Counted from the stretch's first letter, positions 25,338-34,414 are shown. The stretch is 64,000 nt of DNA from Paenibacillus sp. GSMTC-2017 (GCF_016019935.1 NZ_JAECMT010000002.1:744001-808000); one strand, 5' to 3'. Made by a program: numbers and translations. Notes: a model not told the origin generated them from the letters alone.

Positions 25338-26066
25338 TTAATGAACCAGAATTCGACTAAGGAATAGTCTTGCCCTGTCTTCACTCGGATTTGAAAAGAA
25401 TTGCTCTGGTGTTCCTTCTTCGACGATTTGACCTTGGTCCATAAATATAACGCGATCAGCTACTTCGCGAGCGAATCCCATCTCATGAGTGACGACAACC
25501 ATAGTCATCCCTTCTTTTGTCAGCGCTTTCATAACGTCCAAAACTTCTCCAACCACTTCGGGGTCTAAAGCAGACGTCGGCTCATCGAACAGCATAACTT
25601 TAGGTTTCATCGCAAGTCCGCGTGCAATAGCAACGCGTTGCTGCTGCCCACCAGACAAGTTAGACGGATAAGCATTAGCTTTTTCTGGAATGCCAACTTT
25701 TTCAAGATAATAGTTTGCTAGTTTCTCAGCTTCAACTTTCGGCACCTTTCTTACTTTTATCGGTGCAAGCGTAATATTTTCCATAACTGATTTGTGAGGA
25801 TATAGATTGAAGTGTTGAAATACCATCCCTATCTCTTGGCGCATCCTATTAATATCCGTATTTTTATCCGTCACAGTATGTCCATTAACAATGAGCTCGC
25901 CAGAAGTTACATGTTCAAGTTTGTTAATGCAACGCAATAGCGTACTTTTACCAGAACCGGATGGTCCGATAATAACGACAACTTCTCCTGCTTTGATCGT
26001 CAGGTCAATATCTTTTAGAACATGATTCGAACCATAATGTTTATTTATTTTTTTGAATTGAATCAC
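25338..26066 (-). CDS. Amino-acid ABC transporter ATP-binding protein
   Basis: 242 residues from a GTG at 26066, which follows GGGGG; a longer frame to 26132 would overlap the upstream gene by 92 bases, whereas the chosen start overlaps it by 26. Motifs: Walker [11 protein letters not shown]-loop [14 protein letters not shown], signature LSGGQQQR, Walker [15 protein letters not shown] and the H-loop VVTHEMGFA. GlnQ/HisP type. Energises import through the two permeases. Confidence 0.9.
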   Translation of the reverse strand: MIQFKKINKHYGSNHVLKDIDLTIKAGEVVVIIGPSGSGKSTLLRCINKLEHVTSGELIVNGHTVTDKNTDINRMRQEIGMVFQHFNLYPHKSVMENITLAPIKVRKVPKVEAEKLANYYLEKVGIPEKANAYPSNLSGGQQQRVAIARGLAMKPKVMLFDEPTSALDPEVVGEVLDVMKALTKEGMTMVVVTHEMGFAREVADRVIFMDQGQIVEEGTPEQFFSNPSEDRARLFLSRILVH

Positions 26067-27063
26067 GTTTCGTTCCCCCAATACGGAAAAATTTCGCTGC
26101 ATTCCCGCCAAACAAAGCGGCCTTCTGTTCATTCGTTAAATTGAGCGTCTGATCAATGACATTGCCCGGTGGAACTTCTCTTAGTAGGAAAGGATAATCA
26201 GAGCCCATCATAATTTGCTCGTGCCCGAATCGGTCGATCATAAATTGTAAATTAAGTGGATCAAATACTAGGGAGTCGTAATACATTTTTTTGGCGTAGT
26301 AGCTCGGTGGATGTGTGGTTAGTCTAAGATGTGGCCAAACTTCCCAACCTTTATCGAGTCTTGGGAGTATGTATGGGAAGGAACCTCCTCCATGTGCGAA
26401 ACAAACTTTTAAGTTCGGAAATCTTTCCATAAGTCCGCTCCATGCAAAAGTTGCTGCAGCAAGCGCTGTTTCACTCGGCATGCCGACGGTATACATAAAG
26501 TTGTGACGAGGTGTTCGGTCTTTCCCGAGCGTCTCCCACGGATGAATGAAAATCGGAACGTTCCACTCTTCTGCCATTTTGAAAAAAGGGATAAAAAAAG
26601 GGTCGTCTAAGTTTTTACCATTTATGTTGGAACCGATTTCAATTCCATTTAAACCTAATTCATGCATACAACGATCCATTTCGCGTATAGCTGTTTCACT
26701 ATCCTGCATCGGAACCGTTCCAATTCCGGTAAACCGCGTAGGATTAGCTGCAACTGTTGCAGCAATAAAATCATTTTGTACATAAGCCATCTCTAACGCT
26801 TCTTCTTTAGTAGCCCAATAGGAGAACGTTACTGGAATTGGCGAAAGCACCTGCATATCAACGCCTTCTCGATCCATATCCTCTATTCTTTTCTCTGGAC
26901 TCCAAACCTGATCAGTAACATCACGGAAAGACTTGCCAGCAACCATAATTGTAGCGCCACATGTACACGTTCTATTAAGTGTCGGCCAACGTTCCCCTCC
27001 ATATTTTGCAGAGAAATCAGGAAGACCTTCGGGAATAATATGTGTATGTGTATCGATTCTCAC
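26041..27063 (-). CDS. nbaD: 2-amino-3-carboxymuconate-6-semialdehyde decarboxylase (ACMSD)
   Basis: 340 residues, amidohydrolase (TIM-barrel) family. Zinc ligands expected in ACMSD are in place: His6 and His8 (DTHTHIIP), His174 (FIHPWE), Asp289 (MMGSDYPF). Arg47, His224 ([10 protein letters not shown]) and Arg235 match the catalytic/substrate residues. The enzyme removes CO2 from ACMS, the product of 3-hydroxyanthranilate dioxygenase, giving 2-aminomuconic semialdehyde. GTG start at 27063, 8 bases after AGGAGG. It heads a five-gene operon with the transporter, apart from the dioxygenase operon 22 kb away, yet both carry the same operator. Confidence 0.92.
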   Translation of the reverse strand: MRIDTHTHIIPEGLPDFSAKYGGERWPTLNRTCTCGATIMVAGKSFRDVTDQVWSPEKRIEDMDREGVDMQVLSPIPVTFSYWATKEEALEMAYVQNDFIAATVAANPTRFTGIGTVPMQDSETAIREMDRCMHELGLNGIEIGSNINGKNLDDPFFIPFFKMAEEWNVPIFIHPWETLGKDRTPRHNFMYTVGMPSETALAAATFAWSGLMERFPNLKVCFAHGGGSFPYILPRLDKGWEVWPHLRLTTHPPSYYAKKMYYDSLVFDPLNLQFMIDRFGHEQIMMGSDYPFLLREVPPGNVIDQTLNLTNEQKAALFGGNAAKFFRIGGTKRDSIQKNK

Positions 27064-27128
27064 AAGATGAACCTCCTTATTAAAGGGATGACTTTCATTA
27101 TGATAGTGTTGTATTCCGATCCGAAAGG

Positions 27129-27141
27129 TGACATATTGTCA
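27129..27141. promoter_or_regulatory. Operator before the ACMSD/transporter operon
   Basis: TGACA-TAT-TGTCA, 65 bases before the GTG start. No good -10 lies 17 bases downstream of a -35 here, so the promoter itself is not defined; the operator copy is exact in its ten conserved positions. Confidence 0.8.
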
Positions 27142-27259
27142 GATTTCTATAAAAAAAAATTACTGTAAAACTAAAAATAAGGTATAATGACAAATGAATC
27201 TGTCGAAATGGTTCGTCATAATTAACTTTATCCTGTATAACTATCATATTATGATGATT

Positions 27260-27289
27260 GTGACACCATGTCAATAAGAATTGTTTAAT
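27260..27289 (+). promoter_or_regulatory. Promoter and operator of the TetR gene
   Basis: TGACA-CCA-TGTCA at 27261-27273. GTGACA (27260-27265) and TTTAAT (27284-27289) with an 18-base spacer form a plausible promoter, so the regulator probably represses itself. Confidence 0.72.
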
Positions 27290-27315
27290 AGTGGTGTTGG
27301 GAAGGTTGATGTGTA

Positions 27316-27933
27316 ATGGAAACGGAAATTAAGGATATTGATGGTCGACATCTTAGATCGAAACTCACTAGACAAAAACTGCTTAAAGCAGCTAGAACCG
27401 TTTTTCTAACTGATGGATTTCAGAATAGTACAATTAGTCAAGTTATCAAATTAGCAAAAACAGGTTATGGGACTGCCTATACCCACTTCACTGGCAAAGA
27501 TGATCTTCTTATCGTACTGATGGAAGATGTTATGCAGCAGTTTTTCGAAATTGCTAATTACTCCTTCCACCCTACTTCTAAAGAAGAGGCGCGTACTGTA
27601 ATCAAAAGCCAAGTATTAACCTTCTTCCAGATTGCTGAGTCTGAACGAGATATGATGAAAGTATTTGCTGAAGCAATGGGACTGTCTCAAGCTATTAATT
27701 TAAAATGGGAAGAGATACGTCACAAACAAATTCAGAGTATTACAAATGACATCACTTATTCTCAAACAAATGGTTTAGCACGCAAAGATTTGAAGGCTGA
27801 GCTTGTTGCATGCCAATGGTTCTACTCTAATGAGATGTTCCAATGGGACATTGTACACAATCGTCATACAAGCTCTCTAGAAGAAATAGCAGAATCTATG
27901 ACCACGATGTACACAGATGCCTTATATTTATAG
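27316..27933 (+). CDS. TetR/AcrR-family transcriptional regulator of the regulon
   Basis: 205 residues. The N-terminal helix-turn-helix spans about residues 20-65 (TRQKLLKAARTVFLTDGFQN, TISQVIKLAKTGYGTAYTHF, GKDDLL), with a helical ligand-binding C-terminal part. It sits between two copies of the TGACA-N3-TGTCA palindrome and divergent from the ACMSD operon; three more copies lie before the other pathway units. By position it is the likely repressor for all five. The inducer is unknown; a pathway intermediate or the substrate is expected. A strong terminator follows at 27939-27960, separating it from the alanine dehydrogenase gene. Confidence 0.88.
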   Translation: METEIKDIDGRHLRSKLTRQKLLKAARTVFLTDGFQNSTISQVIKLAKTGYGTAYTHFTGKDDLLIVLMEDVMQQFFEIANYSFHPTSKEEARTVIKSQVLTFFQIAESERDMMKVFAEAMGLSQAINLKWEEIRHKQIQSITNDITYSQTNGLARKDLKAELVACQWFYSNEMFQWDIVHNRHTSSLEEIAESMTTMYTDALYL

Positions 27934-27938
27934 GTGCT

Positions 27939-27960
27939 CCGGGGTTACCCCCGGCTTTCT
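27939..27960 (+). terminator. Terminator after the TetR gene
   Basis: CCGGGG / CCCCGG stem, 3-4 base loop, then CTTTCTTTTT. Confidence 0.85.
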
Positions 27961-27973
27961 TTTTGGAATAATA

Positions 27974-28002
27974 TTGACACCTTGTCATATTTATTTTATA
28001 TT
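27974..28002 (+). promoter_or_regulatory. Promoter and operator of the alanine dehydrogenase gene
   Basis: TTGACA (27974-27979), 17-base spacer, TATATT (27997-28002). The palindrome TGACA-CCT-TGTCA (27975-27987) overlaps the -35 box in the same register as at 4491-4524 and 22498-22526. Confidence 0.83.
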
Positions 28003-28054
28003 GATGCTGAGTCATTACTATTTAATTTAAATGTCTAAGGGGATGAACTAGCAG

Positions 28055-29191
28055 ATGATTATCGGAGTACCCAAAGAAATTAAAAATAATGAAAATCGGG
28101 TTGGAATTGCACCCGCTGGAGTAACAGCTTTTTTGAACAATGGTCATGAGGTTTGGATTGAAGGTAATGCTGGAGCTGGAAGCGGCTTCACAGATTCTGA
28201 CTACGTAGCTGCTGGAGCTAAGATCGTGTCATCTGCTAGAGAAGCTTGGTCTGCCGATATGGTTATAAAAGTAAAGGAGCCACTTGCTGAAGAGTACGCT
28301 TTCTTCCGAGAAGGTTTAATATTGTACACGTATCTTCATCTGGCACCAGAAGCTGCCTTAACTAAAGCATTGGTTGATCACAAAGTCATTGCTATCGCTT
28401 ACGAGACGATTCAATCAGATAACGGCGCGCTCCCACTCCTTATGCCAATGAGTGAAGTTGCAGGTCGTATGTCCATTCAAATCGGCGCACAATTTCTAGA
28501 GAAACCGCATGGCGGCAAAGGTGTTCTACTTGGCGGTGTACCAGGTGTAGCACCAGGTGAAGTTGTCATTATTGGCGGCGGTATCGTAGGTACTAATGCA
28601 ATCAAGATGGCAGTTGGTCTAGGAGCATCTGTAACTGTTCTTGATGTAAGTCCTGATCGCCTTCGTCAACTCGATGATATGTTCGGTGGACGTATCAAAA
28701 CGTTAATATCAAATAGCTACAATATCGCGGACGCAGTTAAAAAGGCAGATTTACTCATTGGTGCCGTTCTTATTCCTGGCGCTCGCGCTCCTCGTTTAGT
28801 TACAGAAGAAATGGTAAAAACGATGCAGCCTGGATCCGTTATCGTTGACGTTGCTATTGACCAAGGTGGTTCTATTGAAACGGTTGACCGCATTACAACT
28901 CACAGTAACCCTACTTATGAGAAACATGGCGTCATTCATTATTCCGTTGCTAATATGCCTGGTGCTGTTGCTCGTACTTCCACTATTGCACTAACAAATG
29001 TTACGATTCCTTATGGCATTCACATTGCTAATAAAGGGTTTAAGCAAGCAGCAATAGAAAGCAAAGCAATTGCAAAAGGAATTAATGTGATCGAAGGCGA
29101 GGTTACTTACAAAGCAGTTGCTGATGCTCATGGCTATAACTATGTGAACATTAACGATTATTTGTCCTCCTCTGCTCACGTGAACGTTTGA
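28055..29191 (+). CDS. ald: Alanine dehydrogenase
   Basis: 378 residues, full length. It oxidises L-alanine to pyruvate and ammonia with NAD+. Arg15 (NENRVGIAP), Lys74 (IKVKEP) and His95 (YTYLHLAP) are the substrate/catalytic residues; the Rossmann motif is [13 protein letters not shown] and the catalytic Asp lies in DVAIDQGGS. Transcribed from its own promoter with the regulon operator, with the tautomerase gene 19 bases downstream. Alanine is the by-product when kynureninase releases anthranilate or 3-hydroxyanthranilate, so its presence in this regulon hints that kynurenines feed the pathway (inference; no kynureninase gene is in view). Confidence 0.95.
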   Translation: MIIGVPKEIKNNENRVGIAPAGVTAFLNNGHEVWIEGNAGAGSGFTDSDYVAAGAKIVSSAREAWSADMVIKVKEPLAEEYAFFREGLILYTYLHLAPEAALTKALVDHKVIAIAYETIQSDNGALPLLMPMSEVAGRMSIQIGAQFLEKPHGGKGVLLGGVPGVAPGEVVIIGGGIVGTNAIKMAVGLGASVTVLDVSPDRLRQLDDMFGGRIKTLISNSYNIADAVKKADLLIGAVLIPGARAPRLVTEEMVKTMQPGSVIVDVAIDQGGSIETVDRITTHSNPTYEKHGVIHYSVANMPGAVARTSTIALTNVTIPYGIHIANKGFKQAAIESKAIAKGINVIEGEVTYKAVADAHGYNYVNINDYLSSSAHVNV

Positions 29192-29210
29192 GAAAGGAGC
29201 TTATTCCCTT

Positions 29211-29417
29211 ATGCCAATTGTAACGATTCAAATGATGGAAGGCAGAACGCCAGAGCAAGTCAAATCATTAATTGCGCGTGTAACGGATACGATAGCAGAA
29301 GAATTAAACGCACCGAAAGATCGTATTCGAGTACTCGTTACTGAAATCCCGACTACCCATTGGGGCATAGCTGGTGTTCCCGCTTCTGAGGTTATTGCAA
29401 ATCGAACAAATAATTAA
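29211..29417 (+). CDS. 4-oxalocrotonate (2-hydroxymuconate) tautomerase
   Basis: 68 residues, 4-OT family. After Met removal the N-terminal Pro1 is the catalytic base; the Arg near position 11 (MMEGRTPEQ) and THWGIAGVPA near 50 fit the family. It interconverts 2-hydroxymuconate and 2-oxohex-3-enedioate, feeding the decarboxylase step. It follows alanine dehydrogenase by 19 bases with AAAGGAG as ribosome site, so it shares that promoter and operator. A terminator follows at 29443-29492. Confidence 0.88.
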   Translation: MPIVTIQMMEGRTPEQVKSLIARVTDTIAEELNAPKDRIRVLVTEIPTTHWGIAGVPASEVIANRTNN

Positions 29418-29442
29418 TGTACGAATTTTCTTATATACTGAG

Positions 29443-29492
29443 CCACTTTCATTATCGGCGTTTCTATTTCTGCCAATGAAGGTGGTTTTTTT
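29443..29492 (+). terminator. Terminator after the ald-tautomerase operon
   Basis: CCACTTTCATT / AATGAAGGTGG stem (one G-U) followed by seven T. Confidence 0.85.
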
Positions 29493-29610
29493 GTACATAT
29501 AAGATTCACATCTGGTTCTACTCTCAAAAAAAGGAATTTGGCAGATGTTGTCGAATTGTGTAGAGGGAAATGCGTGTCATATTTATTCCAACCTAGAAAG
29601 GGGCTCAATT

Positions 29611-31374
29611 ATGAAGGAACAACCTTTTAAAAACACTATTCCTAAACGTTTTAGGCTTTCATTTTTTGGGAAAAACTTGTTTTTATCGACGCTGAACATC
29701 GTTTTAATCGCATTAATTCTCATTACGGCAAGCTACTTCATTCAAGAACGGGTTTTAGTCAAGACGCTGAACCAGCAAGCTATCGGATATGCTGCCCTAG
29801 CAACAAGTCAGCTGGAATTAGCTGATGTAAAAGAATCATTTAGTAATCATGATGTGAACAGTCCGCTACAACAGAAAATGATTGCACAAATCGCCCACTT
29901 CAAAGAGAAAAATGAAAGTGTATCTCAATCCTACTTATATTCTACTGACATCTCCGATGGTAAAAACCCTATTCTTCTTGCCGTTCCCCAAGATTATATT
30001 GACGCAGGTTATGGCCCTGGTTCAGAATACGAACAATCTCCCGTTATGATGAATGTTTTAAAAGATATACTTGTTTCAAAAAAAGCCGAAACGACAGGCA
30101 TTTATAGCAACAGCCATGGCGAATGGCTAACCGTTGTTCATCCCGTTTTAGACGATAAAGGTGAAGTCATCGCAGCATTTGCGCTAGATTTGAATGCAGA
30201 TATCGTTTCCGATGGAAAAAATGAATTATTACTAATGACTCTATCTGTTTTAGGAATAGCGTTGGTCATCATTTTATTAATCCAATTCGTACTGCTTCGC
30301 AAATTGCTTACTCCGATCAAACAATTATCGGCAGCGTTTAACCAAGTAAGCGAAGGACAACTTAATGTACATCTTTCTACTAAAAGTTCAGATGAATTAG
30401 GTCAATTAAGCCATCAATTTAATAAAATGACCGCTGGCCTCCGAGAAATGATCAGTGGAGTTCAGCAAAATGCGATTCAGACGAATGTTCATGCTAATGA
30501 ACTAGCAACGAGCGCTGAAAATAATTCAAAATCACTAGGCGAAGTTTCTGTACGCATCCATGATGTAGCCTCAGGAGCTAAGACACAAGAACAGGTTGCC
30601 CTTGAAAGTTCACGATCAATGGAGGAAATGGCTGACGGTATCCAACGAGTAGCAGAATCCGCATCAAGTATGGCAAATGCTTCAGAAGATATGTCGAATG
30701 AAGCCGCACAAGGAAATCTTTTTATTAAGCAGGTAATTGCTCAAATGAACGGTATCAATGAATCTGCAAAACAAACCGCCCATTATATAACTTCATTAAA
30801 TAAACGTTCCGAAGAAATTGTAACGATCGTAGAAGCTATCTCAGGCATTGCATCTCAAACGAATTTGCTCGCTCTAAATGCTGCTATTGAAGCAGCTAGA
30901 GCTGGTGAGCAAGGAAAAGGATTTGCCGTTGTTGCTAACGAAGTAAGAAAACTAGCTGATCAATCTCATCAAGCAGCAAGTCAAATTGGAAACGTAATAC
31001 AAGAGATTCAGAAGGAAGTTACACTTGCCGTTAAATCGATGGATGATGGTAGCATCGAAGTTGAACGTGGTGTGATTCTAGTAGAAGAAACTGGTGAAAA
31101 GTTCCAAGGCATATATGCTTCCACGCAGCATGTCACTCAATTGATTCAAGAAGTATCTGCTATTGCAGAGCAAATGTCAGCAGGTTCAGAAGAAGTAGCC
31201 TCTTCCGTTCTGGAGCTGTCAACGATTGCAGCCAGCTCATCAAAAGCTGCAACGGACGTCGCTTCTGCAGCGGAAGTACAACTAGTAACAACACAAGAAG
31301 TTGGTGCTTCAGCCATTACGCTCAATCATATGGCAAAGCAACTTCAAGAATTAATCGGGAAGTTTAAACTTTAA
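29611..31374 (+). CDS. Methyl-accepting chemotaxis protein
   Basis: 587 residues. Start at ATG 29611 with GAAAGGGG before it (a longer frame begins at 29545 without one). Membrane segment near residues 21-43 ([18 protein letters not shown]), an extracytoplasmic sensor of about 150 residues containing [17 protein letters not shown] and [15 protein letters not shown], second membrane segment ([16 protein letters not shown]), HAMP, then a long signalling hairpin with the conserved tip [21 protein letters not shown] and [14 protein letters not shown]. Ligand unknown. Its place right after the catabolic regulon suggests chemotaxis to the same aromatic, but no regulon operator precedes it. Confidence 0.9.
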   Translation: MKEQPFKNTIPKRFRLSFFGKNLFLSTLNIVLIALILITASYFIQERVLVKTLNQQAIGYAALATSQLELADVKESFSNHDVNSPLQQKMIAQIAHFKEKNESVSQSYLYSTDISDGKNPILLAVPQDYIDAGYGPGSEYEQSPVMMNVLKDILVSKKAETTGIYSNSHGEWLTVVHPVLDDKGEVIAAFALDLNADIVSDGKNELLLMTLSVLGIALVIILLIQFVLLRKLLTPIKQLSAAFNQVSEGQLNVHLSTKSSDELGQLSHQFNKMTAGLREMISGVQQNAIQTNVHANELATSAENNSKSLGEVSVRIHDVASGAKTQEQVALESSRSMEEMADGIQRVAESASSMANASEDMSNEAAQGNLFIKQVIAQMNGINESAKQTAHYITSLNKRSEEIVTIVEAISGIASQTNLLALNAAIEAARAGEQGKGFAVVANEVRKLADQSHQAASQIGNVIQEIQKEVTLAVKSMDDGSIEVERGVILVEETGEKFQGIYASTQHVTQLIQEVSAIAEQMSAGSEEVASSVLELSTIAASSSKAATDVASAAEVQLVTTQEVGASAITLNHMAKQLQELIGKFKL

Positions 31375-31386
31375 GTTTGAAAAGTT

Positions 31387-31428
31387 AAAAAGAAGCAACG
31401 GACCCCATTGGTCTTATTGCTTCTTTTT
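31387..31428. terminator. Bidirectional terminator between convergent genes
   Basis: AAAAAGAAGCAA / TTGCTTCTTTTT stem with an 18-base loop, usable by the chemoreceptor gene (+) and the ABC-F gene (-). Confidence 0.8.
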
Positions 31429-31452
31429 CGTTAATTACATCTATTCAAAACC

Positions 31453-33387
31453 CTAATTAGACAGCTCCATCCACTCATTCAGAAGCTCTTCTAGTTTTAA
31501 CTTCCTCTCTTCTTGTTCACGCCACAACATTTCCAGCTGTGCTCCGTCTTTCAAACTATCTACTTGTTGCATTTCAACTTGATATCGTTCGATGTCACTC
31601 TCTAAACTAGCTATCTGTGATTCTAATTGATCACTATTTCTCTTAAGCTTATCCTTACTTTCACTCGTGACCGTTTTAACAGAAGTATCCTTCTGATTTG
31701 AATCCCTCTTCTTCGCCCCACTACTTTTGTTCTGAGAAACATCCATTTTACTAATCCGCTCAGCACGCTTTTCCTTAAAGTAGTCAAAGTTTCCAAGATA
31801 GGAAGTAACTTTGCCATCTTCCATCTCCCAAACCCGCTCAGCCAATTTATTAATAAAATAACGGTCATGTGATATGACTAATATCGTCCCAGGATATTGG
31901 CTAAGCGATTCCTCTAATGCTTCCCGTGATGCAATATCCAAATGATTTGTTGGCTCATCTAAAAGTAGTACGTTGGGCTTCTGCCTAACAAGAAGTGCAA
32001 GACGTAACCTTGTCCATTCTCCCCCAGAGAGCATGGAAAGGGGTTTAAATACGTCCGCTCCATAAAATAAATAGCTAGCCAGCACATTCCGTGCTTCGCC
32101 TTCTTCTAATTCACATTCCAATTGGAAATATTTAAGCAACGTTCCCTTGTTACTTTTCATAGGTTCCTGTTGCGCCAAATAACCAATATCAACACGTGCT
32201 CCTAGCTCTACTTTTCCCGAGTCGGCTGCTATCTCACCTAACAGAATTTTAAATAACGTCGACTTACCTGATCCATTATTTCCGATCAAGACGACCTTTT
32301 CACCATAGAGGAGATTTGCTGTTGATCCTTTTAATATGTGACGATCTCCGAACTGTTTCGTAACCACCTCAAATGACAACACTCTTTGACCTGAACGATC
32401 TAGTGGCGTTAACTCAAATTGGGCGGACTTCCGCTCCAAAACCGGACGTTTCGTAAGCTCCATTCTTTCTAGTGCTTTCCGAATAGATGCAGCGCGCTTG
32501 AAAAATTTCTCATTCCCAGAAATTCTTCCCCACTCCTCGTATTGCCGGATCGCATCCTTCATCTTTTTCACTTGCTTCTGCTCCTCTTTGTACTGGGCAA
32601 ATTGTTGCAGAAGACGCAATTCTTTTTCCATTACATAACCACTATAGTTGGTGTAGTAAACATGAGCTTCCCCATCTTCCATCTCAATCATTGTTGTTCC
32701 AACTGCATCTAAGAAATAACGATCATGAGATACGATCATTACAGCACCTTCATATCGAATAAGAAACTGTTCGAGCCATTCAATTCCTTCCATATCCAAA
32801 TGATTGGTTGGTTCATCAAGCAATAACAATTCTGGGCTGAGTACAAGCTGAGAAGCAAGTGCAACCTTCGTTTTCTCACCACCGGATAATGTACGGAATA
32901 ACGTGCCATGATAGTTCCCGTCAATTTGCAATCCACTTGCCACCTGTTCAATCATCGTATCGACATCGTAGCCACCGCCCAGCTCAAAACGTTGTTGCAG
33001 TGTGGAGTACGACTTAAGGAGACGTTCCATCAGATCTGGATTACGTATTGCTTCCGAACTTGCCATTTGTAATTCGATATCTTCCAATGCCTTCTTGCAG
33101 CCCATCAAATCTTTGAAGCCAGAAGCTAATACTTCATAAACCGTCATCGTATCGAACTCATCTGGTATTTGCGGTAAGTAGCCAATCTTCAGTTCTTTCT
33201 TTACTGTAAGCATCCCTTCATCTACACGTTCATACCCTGATATTAACTTGAGTAATGTAGATTTCCCGCTCCCATTACAGCCAATTAAACCGATCCGATT
33301 CTTTTCTTGAATTTGCAGTGTAACTCCGTTTAGAACTAGACTTGCACCATAATATTTTTTGATCTCCTGAGCGTTAACAATAATCAT
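31453..33387 (-). CDS. ABC-F family ATPase, probable ribosome-protection or ribosome-associated factor
   Basis: 644 residues with two ABC domains and no membrane segment. Walker A GCNGSGKST and GNNGSGKST; signatures LSGGEKTK and LSGGEWTR; Walker B LLLLDEPTNHLD twice. A helical linker (YKEEQKQVKKMKDAIRQYEEWG...) lies between the domains. The last about 110 residues form a Ser/Lys-rich stretch and coiled coil (QLESQIASLESDIERYQVEM), as in YdiF/Uup-type proteins. Some ABC-F proteins protect ribosomes from antibiotics. The upstream leader peptide and attenuator support antibiotic induction, but the sequence does not tell which drug, and a housekeeping translation role is possible. Confidence 0.85.
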   Translation of the reverse strand: MIIVNAQEIKKYYGASLVLNGVTLQIQEKNRIGLIGCNGSGKSTLLKLISGYERVDEGMLTVKKELKIGYLPQIPDEFDTMTVYEVLASGFKDLMGCKKALEDIELQMASSEAIRNPDLMERLLKSYSTLQQRFELGGGYDVDTMIEQVASGLQIDGNYHGTLFRTLSGGEKTKVALASQLVLSPELLLLDEPTNHLDMEGIEWLEQFLIRYEGAVMIVSHDRYFLDAVGTTMIEMEDGEAHVYYTNYSGYVMEKELRLLQQFAQYKEEQKQVKKMKDAIRQYEEWGRISGNEKFFKRAASIRKALERMELTKRPVLERKSAQFELTPLDRSGQRVLSFEVVTKQFGDRHILKGSTANLLYGEKVVLIGNNGSGKSTLFKILLGEIAADSGKVELGARVDIGYLAQQEPMKSNKGTLLKYFQLECELEEGEARNVLASYLFYGADVFKPLSMLSGGEWTRLRLALLVRQKPNVLLLDEPTNHLDIASREALEESLSQYPGTILVISHDRYFINKLAERVWEMEDGKVTSYLGNFDYFKEKRAERISKMDVSQNKSSGAKKRDSNQKDTSVKTVTSESKDKLKRNSDQLESQIASLESDIERYQVEMQQVDSLKDGAQLEMLWREQEERKLKLEELLNEWMELSN

Positions 33388-33430
33388 ATAAAGAGCCTCC
33401 TATGTGATGAAGACCCTAACTTACATGCAC

Positions 33431-33466
33431 AAAAAAAGAGCCGCAGCAACAAGCCCTGCGACCCTC
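33431..33466 (-). terminator. Leader terminator (attenuator) of the ABC-F gene
   Basis: Minus strand: GAGGGTCGCAG, 9-base loop, CTGCGGCTC, then seven T. It lies between the leader-peptide stop (33489) and the ABC-F start (33387), so it can end transcription early. Confidence 0.8.
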
Positions 33467-33488
33467 AAGGATAAAAAATCCGTTGTGG

Positions 33489-33620
33489 TTAAAGTAGGCG
33501 TCTTCTCGCGAATGGTTGGAACGTATAGGTATTAGTAGACAGACTTATCCCGTTCGCTAAAAACGTATGAACGATGCCAGCCATCGCCATTGGAAGCTGA
33601 CTAATACGGTTGTTGACCAT
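33489..33620 (-). CDS. Leader peptide of the ABC-F gene
   Basis: A 43-codon open frame with ATG at 33620; GAGGTAGGTG precedes it at 8-10 bases (a GTG four codons upstream is also possible). The peptide begins MVNNRISQLPMAMAG and ends FARRRLL. Placed before an intrinsic terminator and an ABC-F gene, it fits ribosome-mediated attenuation: drug-stalled ribosomes on the leader would prevent the terminator from forming. The anti-terminator pairing was not worked out. Confidence 0.65.
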   Translation of the reverse strand: MVNNRISQLPMAMAGIVHTFLANGISLSTNTYTFQPFARRRLL

Positions 33621-33880
33621 TTCGTGATTCACCTACCTCACCCCCCTCTTTTCAATTTTTATACTATACCACAGAAAGGAAGACTCTTGCAATACTTGGA
33701 AACGTTAATCCGCTGAAGCCACTGCTTTATTGTTTCTTTTCACTATTAAGAAAAAGCGACGTGAAGCATGAAAGTGCCTCCGAATTTCTAATTGTTTACA
33801 CAATTGATGATACAAAATATACTTACAAAATATAAGTGCGCACTTTTTCGTTCAATACTTACCAGAAGGGAAGTGTCATC
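33621..33880. other. Intergenic region with divergent promoters
   Basis: Contains the leader's upstream sequence and, at about 33820-33860, motifs TACTTAC and ATAAGTGCGCAC resembling the operator half-sites at 34117-34140. No gene seen. Confidence 0.4.
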
Positions 33881-34003
33881 ATGATCGACACTAAAGCTAG
33901 GTATGAGCTAAATGGAAAAAGTTTTAACTGTCCAATTGAATTGTCTGTTTCCATTATTGCTGGCAGATGGAAATCATCAATCGTGTTCAAGCTACTGGGG
34001 TGA
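33881..34003 (+). pseudogene. Truncated HxlR-family regulator
   Basis: ATG with GAAGGGAAGTG before it, but only 40 codons. The residues YELNGKSFNCPIELSVSIIAG and RWKSSIVFKLLG match the N-terminus of HxlR/YodB-type winged-helix regulators (Cys before P-I/V-E, then GRWKS..I..LL) and then hit TGA. The recognition helix and the rest are absent. A strong terminator follows at 34046-34098. Confidence 0.75.
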
Positions 34004-34045
34004 ACGCTTCGAAGTTTCTAACTAAATACACTTATAGCGTCTTTA

Positions 34046-34098
34046 AGCGGCAGTTCAAGGCATGATTATCATGCTTTGAACTGCCGCTACTTTTATTT
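34046..34098 (+). terminator. Terminator after the HxlR stub
   Basis: Long stem with arms beginning AGCGGCAGTTCAA (34046) and ending TTGAACTGCCGCT (34088), followed by ACTTTTATTT. Confidence 0.75.
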
Positions 34099-34116
34099 CA
34101 ACTCATTTATAGGAAT

Positions 34117-34140
34117 AATACTTACCAAACAGTAAGTATT
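34117..34140. promoter_or_regulatory. Palindromic operator before the quinone-reductase stub
   Basis: Perfect 9-6-9 inverted repeat, AATACTTAC-N6-GTAAGTATT. HxlR-family regulators (YodB type) bind TACT...AGTA palindromes, so this is the likely former operator of the deleted regulator. Confidence 0.65.
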
Positions 34141-34224
34141 AACCGAAAAAGTGCGAACTTACTTTTGTTAAGTTAATTTATTATGATTAGTTTGTAGTCA
34201 AAAAATGATCAGGAGTGATTAATC

Positions 34225-34278
34225 ATGAAAACATTAGTAATCGTTGCCCACCCTAACCTATCCGAATCATCTCGTTAA
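34225..34278 (+). pseudogene. Stub of an NAD(P)H oxidoreductase (flavodoxin-like, YwrO/MdaB type)
   Basis: ATG after AGGAGTG; 17 codons MKTLVIVAHPNLSESSR then TAA. This is the first beta-strand and FMN-loop of small quinone reductases. The rest of the gene is gone, and a long hairpin terminator (34281-34336) follows immediately, as though an internal deletion joined start and terminator. Confidence 0.7.
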
Positions 34279-34280
34279 AC

Positions 34281-34336
34281 AAACCGCACATTGGTTAACT
34301 CTTATCGTTAAGAGTTAACTAATGTGCGGTTTTTTT
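34281..34336 (+). terminator. Terminator after the oxidoreductase stub
   Basis: Arms starting AAACCGCACATT and ending AATGTGCGGTTT, an inner stem TTAACTCTTA / TAAGAGTTAA, then seven T. Confidence 0.8.
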
Positions 34337-34414
34337 GACCAACATCTGGTACTATTGAATAATATTAACTACGATCTCCTAGATTGATATAATTAAAATG
34401 ATGGGTGGATAGAC

